From PZPK01 sp965230795 (GTDB taxonomy: Bacteria; Pseudomonadota; Gammaproteobacteria; Pseudomonadales; Oleiphilaceae), in assembly GCA_965230795.1 (NCBI GenBank), contig OZ246020.1, forward strand, positions 2,976,001-3,040,000: 64,000 nt of DNA, in the 5' to 3' direction. Positions within the stretch are counted from its first letter, which is position 1, and each line of letters begins with the position of its first letter. The position numbers were made by a program, and so were the translations under genes. The notes beneath the pieces are model-generated. The model was not told where the DNA came from. It saw nothing but the letters and a program-made list of their open reading frames with translations, and made no database searches. Shown one piece after another: positions 8,815 through 17,400 of the stretch.

Positions 8815-9285
8815 ATGACTGAAACTGCTATAACAATCGAGTCTATTCTGGCTCCCGAGTTGACCCGCTGTGGTCTTCCCGGGAGCAGTAAAAAGAAGGT
8901 GCTGGAAGAAGTCGCGCGACTCATTGCTGCCGAGCACACAGAACTCGAAGAAAATGATATTTTTGACAACCTGATCGCCCGGGAACGCCTTGGCAGCACT
9001 GGTGTTGGTCAGGGCATCGCGATACCCCACAGCCGGCTGGAACATTGCCATGAAGTTATAGGCTGTCTGTTTACTCTGGAAGAAAAGATTCCTTTCGACG
9101 CCATTGACAATGAACCTGTGGATTTACTGTTTGTCTTACTGGTACCCCAGGAAGCCACCAGTGAACATCTGGAACTACTGAGCCAGATAGCGGAAAAGTT
9201 CAACGATACGGCATTTTGTGAGCAGTTGCGCAACGCCGAATCAGCCAACGATTTGTACCAACTGGTGACCCGGGAAGCAGCCTGA
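8815..9285 (+). CDS. ptsN: PtsN, nitrogen-PTS enzyme IIA
   Basis: EIIA-Ntr is the terminal phosphoacceptor of the nitrogen phosphotransferase chain PtsP-PtsO-PtsN, which regulates processes such as potassium transport and does not import sugar. The PTS EIIA type-2 domain is clear: GSSKKKVLEEVARLI-like region near 25, FDNLIARERLGSTGVGQGIA, then the active histidine in IPHSR (about residue 67), and VDLLFVLLVPQEATSEHLELL. The ATG at 8815 is preferred to an upstream TTG at 8803. It sits between hpf and rapZ. Confidence 0.96.
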   Translation: MTETAITIESILAPELTRCGLPGSSKKKVLEEVARLIAAEHTELEENDIFDNLIARERLGSTGVGQGIAIPHSRLEHCHEVIGCLFTLEEKIPFDAIDNEPVDLLFVLLVPQEATSEHLELLSQIAEKFNDTAFCEQLRNAESANDLYQLVTREAA

Positions 9286-9334
9286 CTCGTAAAGCAGACA
9301 GGCATCATTCACCCAACGCAACGAGAATAGACTC

Positions 9335-10207
9335 ATGAAGCTGGTCATCGTCAGCGGTCGTTCCGGCTCAGGCAAAAGTACGGCTTTGCACGTACTGGAA
9401 GACCTGGGTTACTACTGCATCGACAACCTGCCTGTCGGTTTGCTGCTGGAACTTGCCTCACAGTCCATCAATAGTGCCGATGAACGGCTGAGCAAGGTCG
9501 CCGTCAGTGTCGATGCGCGAAATCTGCAAAGTGGTATCGAAAAATTCCCGGCCTTTTATGATGACTGTCAAAAGCATAATGTTGAAATTGATATTATCTA
9601 TCTCGACGCGGCCAGCGACACCTTGCTCAAACGCTTCCATGCAACGCGCCGCAAACATCCTCTAAGCGACTCCTCCCGCTCTCTGAAGGAAGCCATCGAA
9701 AAAGAACGTGAGCTGCTGACTCCGATCGCGGACAAGGCTGACCTCACTATCGACACCAGCCAGCTTTCCATTTATGAGCTTAGGGATCTTATCAAGGTTC
9801 GTGTGGCGGGCAGGAAAACCCAGGACATGGCTTTGCTGTTCCAGTCTTTCGGATTTAAGCACGGCGTGCCCAATGATGCTGACTTTGTCTTCGACGTACG
9901 CTGCCTGCCGAATCCTTACTGGGACCCAAACCTTCGTGGCTTTACCGGACTTGATGAACCGGTGCAGACCTTTCTCGCCCAGCAGGAAAGTACGCGGAAA
10001 ATGGAGGCTGATCTGGTTCAGTTTCTGGAGCACTGGATCCCCCATTTTAAAAACTCCAATCGCAGCTATATGACCATCGCCATTGGCTGTACCGGAGGAC
10101 AACATCGCTCGGTTTATCTTTGCGACCGGATAGCATCCCACTTCAAGAAGCTGCACGACAATGTTCAAATCCGTCACAAAGAACTTCCTGATGCCATCAA
10201 AACATAA
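9335..10207 (+). CDS. rapZ: RapZ, nucleotide-binding RNA adaptor protein
   Basis: RapZ (YhbJ) is a P-loop protein. In Escherichia coli it recruits RNase E to the small RNA GlmZ and so controls glucosamine 6-phosphate synthesis; in other groups the role is less known. Walker A is GRSGSGKSTALHVLEDLG near residue 8. The conserved C-terminal substrate-binding domain has DVRCLPNPYWDP, TGLDEPV and IAIGCTGGQHRSVY. The length of 290 is typical. It lies in the conserved rpoN-hpf-ptsN-rapZ-ptsO order. Confidence 0.96.
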   Translation: MKLVIVSGRSGSGKSTALHVLEDLGYYCIDNLPVGLLLELASQSINSADERLSKVAVSVDARNLQSGIEKFPAFYDDCQKHNVEIDIIYLDAASDTLLKRFHATRRKHPLSDSSRSLKEAIEKERELLTPIADKADLTIDTSQLSIYELRDLIKVRVAGRKTQDMALLFQSFGFKHGVPNDADFVFDVRCLPNPYWDPNLRGFTGLDEPVQTFLAQQESTRKMEADLVQFLEHWIPHFKNSNRSYMTIAIGCTGGQHRSVYLCDRIASHFKKLHDNVQIRHKELPDAIKT

Positions 10208-10268
10208 TACACTGCGCTGCGTGCGTGACCGCTCTGGACAAAGGAAACAATAAGGACTTCAGCACTCC

Positions 10269-10538
10269 ATGCTTTCGGAAGAAATAGAAATCATCAACCA
10301 GCTGGGCCTGCATGCCCGTGCTGCAGCCAAGTTCGTCGGCACCGCCACCCGATTTGAAAGCAAAATCACGATTGCCAAAGATGGCAAGTCTGTAGATGGC
10401 AAAAGCATCATGTCAGTGATGATGCTCGCCGCGAGTGTGGGCTCTATCGTCGAAATCACGGCCGACGGTCCCGATGAAGAAGAAGCCATGAATGCCATCC
10501 GTGAGCTGATCAACGACCGCTTCGGTGAAGGCGAATAG
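10269..10538 (+). CDS. ptsO: PtsO (NPr), HPr-like phosphocarrier of the nitrogen PTS
   Basis: NPr carries phosphate from PtsP to PtsN. The 89-residue HPr fold is complete: the active histidine is in LGLHARAAAKFV (about residue 16), the regulatory-serine region is DGKSVDGKSIMSVMMLAAS, and IVEITADGPDEEEAMNAIREL closes the domain. It is the last gene of the rpoN group and is followed 40 bases later by a hairpin terminator. Confidence 0.96.
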   Translation: MLSEEIEIINQLGLHARAAAKFVGTATRFESKITIAKDGKSVDGKSIMSVMMLAASVGSIVEITADGPDEEEAMNAIRELINDRFGEGE

Positions 10539-10578
10539 CGCACCTTTCCCATCTCCCCGCGCCCCCCCATATCAATTT

Positions 10579-10619
10579 AAAAAAGCCCCTTAACATTTTG
10601 TTTATCAAGGTGCTTTTTT
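10579..10619 (+). terminator. Terminator of the rpoN-hpf-ptsN-rapZ-ptsO group
   Basis: AAAAAAGCCCCTT (10579-10591) pairs with AAGGTGCTTTTTT (10607-10619) with one mismatch over 13 positions and a 15-base loop. The right arm ends in six T residues on the plus strand. It sits 40 bases after the ptsO stop and before mgtE. Confidence 0.75.
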
Positions 10620-10643
10620 CTGTTTCAGCTACTCCCTTTGGGC

Positions 10644-10649
10644 TATACT
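10644..10649 (+). promoter_or_regulatory. Possible -10 element upstream of mgtE
   Basis: TATACT lies 70 bases before the mgtE start, just past the ptsO terminator. The matching -35 position (TGTTTC at 10621) is poor. Position makes an mgtE promoter here plausible, but the motif alone is weak. Confidence 0.3.
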
Positions 10650-10718
10650 AATTGACTGGTTGACGCTTCACCAAGTCACCCGTGCCATCCCGTCGCGATT
10701 TCAACAAACGGTTTTTTG

Positions 10719-12080
10719 ATGTCAAGCCAATACGCCAACACGAGCACCGAATCCCGCTTACAAAGTATCAGTGATGCCTTGGAAACCGGGTCGTTAAAAC
10801 AGGTTGCCCGTATTATCAACAAAGGCCTGGCACCCAGTGACATCGCGCACCTGATTGAATCCACCCCTCCCCGGGAACGTACCGTCATCTGGCGTCTGAT
10901 TGAGCCGGATCTTCACGGTGAAGTACTGCAGTATCTCAGTGAAGACATTCAGTCCTACTTCCTCAGCAAACTGAATACTCAGGAAGTTGTCAGCGTCACC
11001 GAAGACCTGGATACGGATGATGTCGCCGACATCCTCCAGCAGCTGCCTGATACGGTCATTCAGGAAGTTCTGGAATCCATGGATAGCCAGGACCGTTTGC
11101 GGGTCGAGGCCGTTCTCTCCTACCCGGAGGATACCGCCGGCGGCTTGATGAACACGGACACCATTACGATTCGTCCGGACATCAATATAGACGTGGTATT
11201 GCGCTACCTGAGACGCCACCGTTCGCTCCCAGAAATGACCGACAGCCTGCTGGTCGTGAGTCGAAAAGATGAATTGATAGGCATTCTTCCCATCACCAAG
11301 ATGCTGGTATCCAATCTCAACGCCACCGTTCGTGAAGTCATGGAAACAGATATTACCTCTATCGAAGTGGGCATGAGTGATATCGAGGTTGCCAAGCTGT
11401 TTGAACGTCAGGATCTGGTCTCTGCTCCGGTAGTGAACTCAGATGGCTATCTCCTGGGTCGTATCACCATCGACGATGTAGTCGACGTTATCCGGGAGGA
11501 TGCAGAACACTCCCTTATGAGTATGGCCGGTCTCGACGAAGAAGAAGATACCTTTGCGCCCATCAAACCGACTGCCAAGCGACGTGCCATTTGGCTGGGT
11601 ATCAACCTGCTGACCGCTTTCATTGCCGCAGGTGTTATCGGCATGTTCGAAGATACGATTCAGCAAGTGGTCGCTCTGGCCGTACTGATGCCCATTGTCG
11701 CGAGCATGGGCGGTATTGCGGGTAGCCAGACACTCACACTCGTCATCCGTGCCATGGCCGTGGGCCAGATCAGTCAGAGCAACCTTAAATGGTTGCTGAA
11801 CCGGGAGTTCCTCGTCAGTGTTATCAATGGTCTGTTATGGGCCATCGTGGTCGCCTCAGCCTCGGTGCTCTGGTTTCAGGACCTGATTATTGGCGCGGTG
11901 ATAGCCGCCGCCATGCTGATCAATCTGGTCGTTGCCGCGCTGGTGGGTACGGTTTTACCTATTTTCCTCAAATCCCGGGATATTGATCCTGCCCTGGCGG
12001 GCGGTGTCGTGCTCACAACCATTACCGATGTCGTGGGTTTCGTTTCCTTTTTGGGGCTCGCCACCCTCGCCTACGCCTGA
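10719..12080 (+). CDS. mgtE: MgtE, magnesium channel/transporter
   Basis: MgtE is a homodimeric Mg2+ channel of the inner membrane gated by cytoplasmic Mg2+. The N-terminal superhelical domain (about residues 35-130, with DTDDVADILQQLPD), a CBS pair (about 135-255, YPEDTAGGLMNT, VSAPVVNSDGYLLGRITIDD), a plug helix, and five C-terminal membrane helices (from about 285, including MPIVASMGGIAGSQTLTLVI) are visible. The 453-residue length is normal. The ATG at 10719 is used rather than the TTG just before it. It has a terminator upstream and darP 20 bases downstream. Confidence 0.95.
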   Translation: MSSQYANTSTESRLQSISDALETGSLKQVARIINKGLAPSDIAHLIESTPPRERTVIWRLIEPDLHGEVLQYLSEDIQSYFLSKLNTQEVVSVTEDLDTDDVADILQQLPDTVIQEVLESMDSQDRLRVEAVLSYPEDTAGGLMNTDTITIRPDINIDVVLRYLRRHRSLPEMTDSLLVVSRKDELIGILPITKMLVSNLNATVREVMETDITSIEVGMSDIEVAKLFERQDLVSAPVVNSDGYLLGRITIDDVVDVIREDAEHSLMSMAGLDEEEDTFAPIKPTAKRRAIWLGINLLTAFIAAGVIGMFEDTIQQVVALAVLMPIVASMGGIAGSQTLTLVIRAMAVGQISQSNLKWLLNREFLVSVINGLLWAIVVASASVLWFQDLIIGAVIAAAMLINLVVAALVGTVLPIFLKSRDIDPALAGGVVLTTITDVVGFVSFLGLATLAYA

Positions 12081-12100
12081 CAACTACCAGACCATCACCT

Positions 12101-12613
12101 ATGCACGATAACGAATACGAAGACAACTTCGAAGAAGAGAAAAGTAAAAGCCAGATCAAGCGCGAGGCGACGGCTTTGCAGGCGCTCGGTCGCAAACTGA
12201 CTGAATTGAATCCGGCACAACTGAAGACTGTTCCCATGTCAGAAGACCTGAGCCATGCCATCGACACCTTCCTGAGGATTCGATCGAAAGAAGCGCAACG
12301 CCGGCAGATGCAATTTATTGGCAAGTTGATGCGCAGCGAAGACGCAGAAGCCATTCAGGAAGCCGTAGACCGCTTTGATGCCAGCAGCCAGCGCTACGCC
12401 AAGGAACTGCACGAATTGGAAGCCTGGCGCAGCCGACTGATTAATGAAGGTAACCAGGCAATCACCGAATTCATAGCATCTCACGATAATGTCGATGTGC
12501 AGCACTTGCGACAACTGGTGCGCAATGCCCAGAAAGATCAATCACAGGAAAAGAATACCGGAGCTGCCAAAAAACTGTTTCAGTATTTACGAGAACTCAG
12601 CGAGCCTCGCTAG
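12101..12613 (+). CDS. darP: DarP (YjgA), 50S ribosome assembly factor
   Basis: DarP (formerly YjgA, DUF615) associates with late 50S precursors. The 170-residue product is a charged all-helical protein with the family features KSQIKREATALQALGRKL near residue 12, IDTFLRIRSKEAQRRQMQFI near 49, IGKLMRSED, and NAQKDQSQEKNTGAAKKLFQ near the C-terminus. It follows mgtE by 20 bases and may be co-transcribed. In pseudomonads it usually neighbours pmbA and tldD; neither is seen here. Confidence 0.92.
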   Translation: MHDNEYEDNFEEEKSKSQIKREATALQALGRKLTELNPAQLKTVPMSEDLSHAIDTFLRIRSKEAQRRQMQFIGKLMRSEDAEAIQEAVDRFDASSQRYAKELHELEAWRSRLINEGNQAITEFIASHDNVDVQHLRQLVRNAQKDQSQEKNTGAAKKLFQYLRELSEPR

Positions 12614-13025
12614 CAAACGCTCGATTCCGTCACCACATACACCGTCACAACATACAAAACGCTGCAGGGGTTCCTCGCGGCACGAAAAGCGTCCATGTTT
12701 GGCGCCACTATACAGCTTCGATGCGTCTCTCCGCCTCCCGCATTGATATTCTTCAGCAGCGTTTGCCCCCAGTATCAAAGGGGCCGCCCCGAATTGCTTC
12801 ATTTCTTTCCGAAGAAAGCCCCCTCCAGACAGACTGTCAAAAAAATGACCGTTAACCAGAGATATCCACTTCTCATTTTTCACTTTTTCAACAAAAGGAG
12901 CCTCCATTTGTAGGCAGTGATCTATTGAGAGTGGTTAATAAATGTGCAAAAGTTAATGTTCAAGCAGTTAGCTTTCGCTTGGTAACTTAATAATTATTCT
13001 AATAAATAACAAAGGCAGCAGTACT
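12614..13025. other. Intergenic region after darP, no gene recognised
   Basis: The right half (about 12840-13020) is markedly AT-rich compared with the flanking genes. A 106-codon frame on the minus strand (12587-12907) overlaps the end of darP, has no ribosome site and no recognisable family, and was not called. In the pseudomonad arrangement known to me, tldD would stand near this point. Confidence 0.45.
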
Positions 13026-13439
13026 ATGAATTTTAGAGCCGAACAACACTACTACGACGCATCCACAGCCCTGCCGGAACAGCAGGACGCCGCCAATAAT
13101 GGCGATGAGAGCTGGGCACTGGACCTGCTCCGCGAATGCGAAAATACCAGCAAATCGGAGTTACTCGACTCCATTCAGGTTCGTCCAGAGGCCGACGGCC
13201 CGTATACCGACTTGCTGGCCCAGCTGGATCGGGAAACCGCCATCTTCGATGAACTGTTTCAGCAGCGCTACGGCCAGAGCCTGGAAAGCCCGGAAAACTT
13301 GTCAGCAATCCAGCGACAAATCAGGGATTTCCAGCAGAACCAGGATCAGGATTCTTCGACAGAGCAAACGCAATCGGAAAGCAAAAAGAGCTTTTTTCAG
13401 CGTTTGTTTGGAATCGGAAACGGTCAACACGTCGCTTAA
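13026..13439 (+). CDS. Hypothetical protein, acidic and helical, family unknown
   Basis: I do not recognise this 137-residue protein. It is hydrophilic with no signal peptide or membrane segment. Residues 27-90 look helical (ALDLLRECENTSKSELLDSI, LLAQLDRETAIFDELFQQRY), followed by a Gln/Asp/Ser-rich stretch (about 96-118) and a basic amphipathic tail KKSFFQRLFGIGNG that could contact membrane or nucleic acid. The ATG has only a weak AAGG-type site but is preceded by an AT-rich probable promoter region. It stands alone between darP and the convergent nitrilase gene. Codon use is like the neighbours, so it is probably a real gene. Confidence 0.6.
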   Translation: MNFRAEQHYYDASTALPEQQDAANNGDESWALDLLRECENTSKSELLDSIQVRPEADGPYTDLLAQLDRETAIFDELFQQRYGQSLESPENLSAIQRQIRDFQQNQDQDSSTEQTQSESKKSFFQRLFGIGNGQHVA

Positions 13440-13604
13440 ACGCTCTGACCTGAAGACGGCTCCGTGCTTTCGACAATGCCCTGTTTGTGACCAAGCCTGA
13501 GGCAGCTGGCTATGCCCTTGCCGCCCGCAGCGCTTCCTCATACCGCAAGTCCGTCCGCCAATCGATCAAGGGGAAAGGCATTGCAGATTCTTGCCCGGTA
13601 TTGG

Positions 13605-14468
13605 CTACTCGCCGATGCGTCGATGCGACGAAACGGGAATCTTCCCGCGAATATCCTCAAGACGGGAAAGTTCGATGTCGGCGACGCAATAACCCTCCCC
13701 TGCCTGACACTCAGCAAGAATCTGTCCCCAGGGATCGACGATCATGCTTTGACCCCATGTTTCTCGTGACTCGGAATGCTGGCCTCCCTGATTGGCGGCA
13801 ATCAGGAAGCACTGGGTTTCGATCGCACGGGCCCGTACCAGCACCTCCCAGTGGGCCTCTCCTGTCACTTTAGTGAACGCGGAAGGCAGCGCGATGATCT
13901 CTGCTCCCTTTTTTCGCAAGGCCGAAAACAGCTCGGGAAAACGCAGGTCATAGCAGATAGCCAGACCAAGCCGATAATCCGTCATTTCAGCAACCACCAC
14001 CTCATCGCCCGGTTCAAACAATCTGGATTCCCGGTACTGACCATGCCCATCCGCTACATCCACATCAAACATATGAATTTTGTCGTAGCGCGCTTTAATA
14101 GCTCCCTGGGCATCGAAGACCAGGCTCGCACTGCGATAGCGACCTTCAACCAGGCTGTTGTCCTGACGATAAGGCAAGGGAATCGATCCTGCGACCATCA
14201 CCACTCGCAGCTTTCGACAGAGCTGACGCAAGGCCGTAATGGCAGACTCAATATCCGCATTCAGTTGCGGGTTTGGTTTGGCACCAAAGCACAAGGCATT
14301 TTCCGGCAGAACCAGCAACTCAGTTTTTTCTTTCTGAACGACTTCCTCTACCAATGCGAGAATACGCTTGAGATTAGCCACAACGTCATCATTACTGACC
14401 AGTTGAATGGCTGCTACCCGAAGGGTTTTATTGCGAGCCGTTGAGTGCGTTTCAACCTTACTTGGCAT
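13605..14468 (-). CDS. Carbon-nitrogen hydrolase of the nitrilase superfamily
   Basis: This cytoplasmic amidohydrolase of the Nit/omega-amidase-like branch has the Glu-Lys-Cys triad visible: Glu in LVLPENALCFG near residue 55, Lys in YDKIHMFDVDV near 127, and Cys in LAICYDLRFPELF near 167. The 287-residue length fits. Relatives next to yhdP and rng are candidates for deaminated-glutathione amidase (NIT1-like), but the substrate cannot be read from sequence. Its ATG overlaps the end of yhdP by 11 bases, so it is the last gene of the leftward mre-maf-rng-yhdP group. tldD, which often follows it, is absent here. Confidence 0.88.
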   Translation of the reverse strand: MPSKVETHSTARNKTLRVAAIQLVSNDDVVANLKRILALVEEVVQKEKTELLVLPENALCFGAKPNPQLNADIESAITALRQLCRKLRVVMVAGSIPLPYRQDNSLVEGRYRSASLVFDAQGAIKARYDKIHMFDVDVADGHGQYRESRLFEPGDEVVVAEMTDYRLGLAICYDLRFPELFSALRKKGAEIIALPSAFTKVTGEAHWEVLVRARAIETQCFLIAANQGGQHSESRETWGQSMIVDPWGQILAECQAGEGYCVADIELSRLEDIRGKIPVSSHRRIGE

Positions 14469-17400
14469 TCAACACCTGCTTGAGTTCCAGTATGGGATCG
14501 TCAAATGTGCCTTTGATTGTATAGCTTGCCGTTGTGATTTTGGACAAGGGTTGGCCAAGCAGTTTGTCGATCAACCAAACGGCACCGCCTATTTGAGGCG
14601 CTCCCAGCAGCAGCGCGGCCAGCGGTACGTTATTGGATATGGGTAACTCCACTCGCATACTCATGTCCAGCGACCTGGCTCCCAGGTCCGCCCCGCCCTT
14701 GATTTCATAACTACTTGATGGCCCCTTGATGGTCAAGGCTTCGTCCAGCGTCAAATTACCCTGATCAATGGATGCCCGTAATTTAGTGGCGTCATAGCCA
14801 ATGCCGCTCTTGTACAGATCGGAAAAATCGAGGCGCAAGCGACGCGACAGGGCATCGGCATTAAAAATACCAAAGAGCCTGAGCGCACCGGTTTTCTGAT
14901 CTGAAGTTTTCAGGAAACCCTCTTCAAGATCCAAAGCAATCTTGCCGGACAACTTGGCCATCTCGAATTGCTCGGGAGAATCCGTCCAGACGAGGGCAAC
15001 ATTCCCTGTATATTGATTACTGGACATGACTGAGGGCCAGCCAAATGTTTGCATCAACTTGTCGAAGTCCCCACCCTTGGCATCAAGCGTCAAAATGCTG
15101 TTCGACTGATCATTCACATACTGCCAATTGAGCTGTCCATTGATTTCCGTATCTGCCAAGCGGCCACGTATATTCCGAAAAATGATCCCGGATTCATTCG
15201 GTTCGAAACGAGTTGACCACGCTCCCAGTGCCAGGTCGTCAACAAGCAGTTCGCTAACCGAGGCCGTCAGCGCCGGCAAGGTAGACGGATCAAAGACATC
15301 CGAACCATCCGCCTCAGCTGTATCGGTGGATGCATCTCCGGTTTTCACGACCAGCCTGTCCAGGTTCAGGTCCATTGTCTGTTGCGCATTGCCCAGATTA
15401 ATCTGACCCTGAATATCGGGGCCTTTCAGGTCTGCTATCCATACCCCCCCGGAGCGATAGATCCTCGCATCCGCATTTCGGAAAGTTTGGCCATAGGCCA
15501 GAACAGAGTTAGCGCTGACATGGACGCTTTTCAGCAGTTCTGTCTCCCCCTCCGTACCCTTGGCCAGGTGTTCAACAAAATCGATCCATGGATCCAGCTC
15601 TATGTCTGCAACCGCCGCCCAGATCCCCAAACCGGCAGGCAGCCCCTCCGGTGGCTTTGCTTCGCCCAGCAATATCTGGCCAAAGGAAAGTGACTCGTCC
15701 ACGAACAGCAACTCACTTTTCAGGGGAACTCCAGCGACCGTATCAAGATCGGCGTTTACAAAAAGGCTGGCAGGCTTAATCAGTACTTCGACATCCAGTT
15801 TCTCAGCTTCGGCAAAGCTCTTGGACAAAGGCACAGGCCAGTTTCTTTCCATACCGATCAGATCTGAAGTCAAACTAAAGCGCGCATCTGCCTCAGAAGC
15901 GATTGGCAATTCCAGCATGGCCGAGTATTCGAATCCTCCGGCGAGACTCAGCGGCTCGCGCTCAAGATAATGCTGAAAAATCGAACTGAAGTCGGTTTTA
16001 CCCTGAAACAGAACCTTCGATGATAACCACTGTTTTTCAGGCCTTGCCGGCGCGTCTCCCTCAGACTCCAGGTCGGATGACTCAGAAACGGAATCTGGCA
16101 CCGATAATTGGCTGGTGATGGAAATATGGGTGGGATGATCAAACAGGGTGCCATCAATCGCCTCTGATACCAGCCCCTCATCAGAGCTGATTCGAAGCGC
16201 GCCCTGAACCTTGTCCAGACTCAGTGTGGTTGGCAGGTGAGTCACCGTATTCTCAGAGAAAGCAACGGCGACGTCGTATCCGACATCCCTTCCCGAGGAC
16301 ATGGGGACGCGAATATCCAGATTCACCGCCAGATCACCGCTGATATCAAACTGCTCGGCAATATCCTCAGTTTGATCACTAATTGGCGAGGCCTTCAGCC
16401 AGTACTCCTGCTGCTCCCTGTTGACGCTTGTGTCTGCCGTTGCCCGCAATATCTGTTCTTCTCCCTCTGGAACGGAGGGCATATGGGCGTGAAGATTATT
16501 CAGGGACTGGCCCTGAATACTGGCCCTTGATGCCGTGATAACGAGATCATCATCCTGAATCACAATATCAGCATCCAGTTGCTGAAGCGGTGGCCACTGC
16601 TCATCAAACTTTAGTTCACCGGCCTCAGTTTTCAGATAGATGCTGTTGGTGAAACTGTAGCCGGGATTGGTCTCTTCCACCGCACCGTAGCCAACATAGA
16701 TACCCTCTTTAACGACACCATCTTTTAGCGACGCACTGAGCCAGTCATGCAATTCCTCGCCCACTTCGTGGAAAGGCACTAGATCCGTCGCCTGAATAAA
16801 AGGGACATCCTGTACCGCAATCATCAACCCCAAATAGTCCTCGTGGTGCTGATCATTCAACCGCAATAAAAAATCACCGTAAACCAGGCTGTCATTCGGC
16901 ATGAACAGTCGCAAGCCCTGCGAGTAGATATCAATATCCTCACCATCGACTCGCCATGAAACCAGCCCTTCAGCCTTGCGAGTCACAAAAGGCTGCAGAA
17001 ACAATTTCGGGAATCCCAGCTCAAAGCCATCGCTTTGGAACGTCACACTACCGATGGCGCCCTCAGCCCTTACCAATCCATCGAGGCCTTTGCCAGAGGG
17101 AGTACTCTCGTAAGCATCGATATGAATATCACGCAGTTCCGCTTCCATTCGGAAACCTGAATCGTTGTTTGCCGCGGCTCCCAGATCAATATGAACGTTT
17201 TTCAGCAGACCTCTGGGCTGACTGGTTTCAAGGCGCGATTGCAACCGACGGGAACCGACCTCCAGCGCCACCGCGATATCTGCGGCACAAGCCATGTCAA
17301 AGGTATCGAGATAGATCTCGACAGCGCTTTCAGCGTTTTGTTCTAGCACTTTTCCATTGCTGTCGCCTGTCGCCGTATCAAGCTTCGTGTTCGCAGATCT

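Noticed and set aside
12587..12907. 106-codon minus-strand frame after darP
   Set aside because: It overlaps the end of darP, has no Shine-Dalgarno before its ATG and resembles no family I know.
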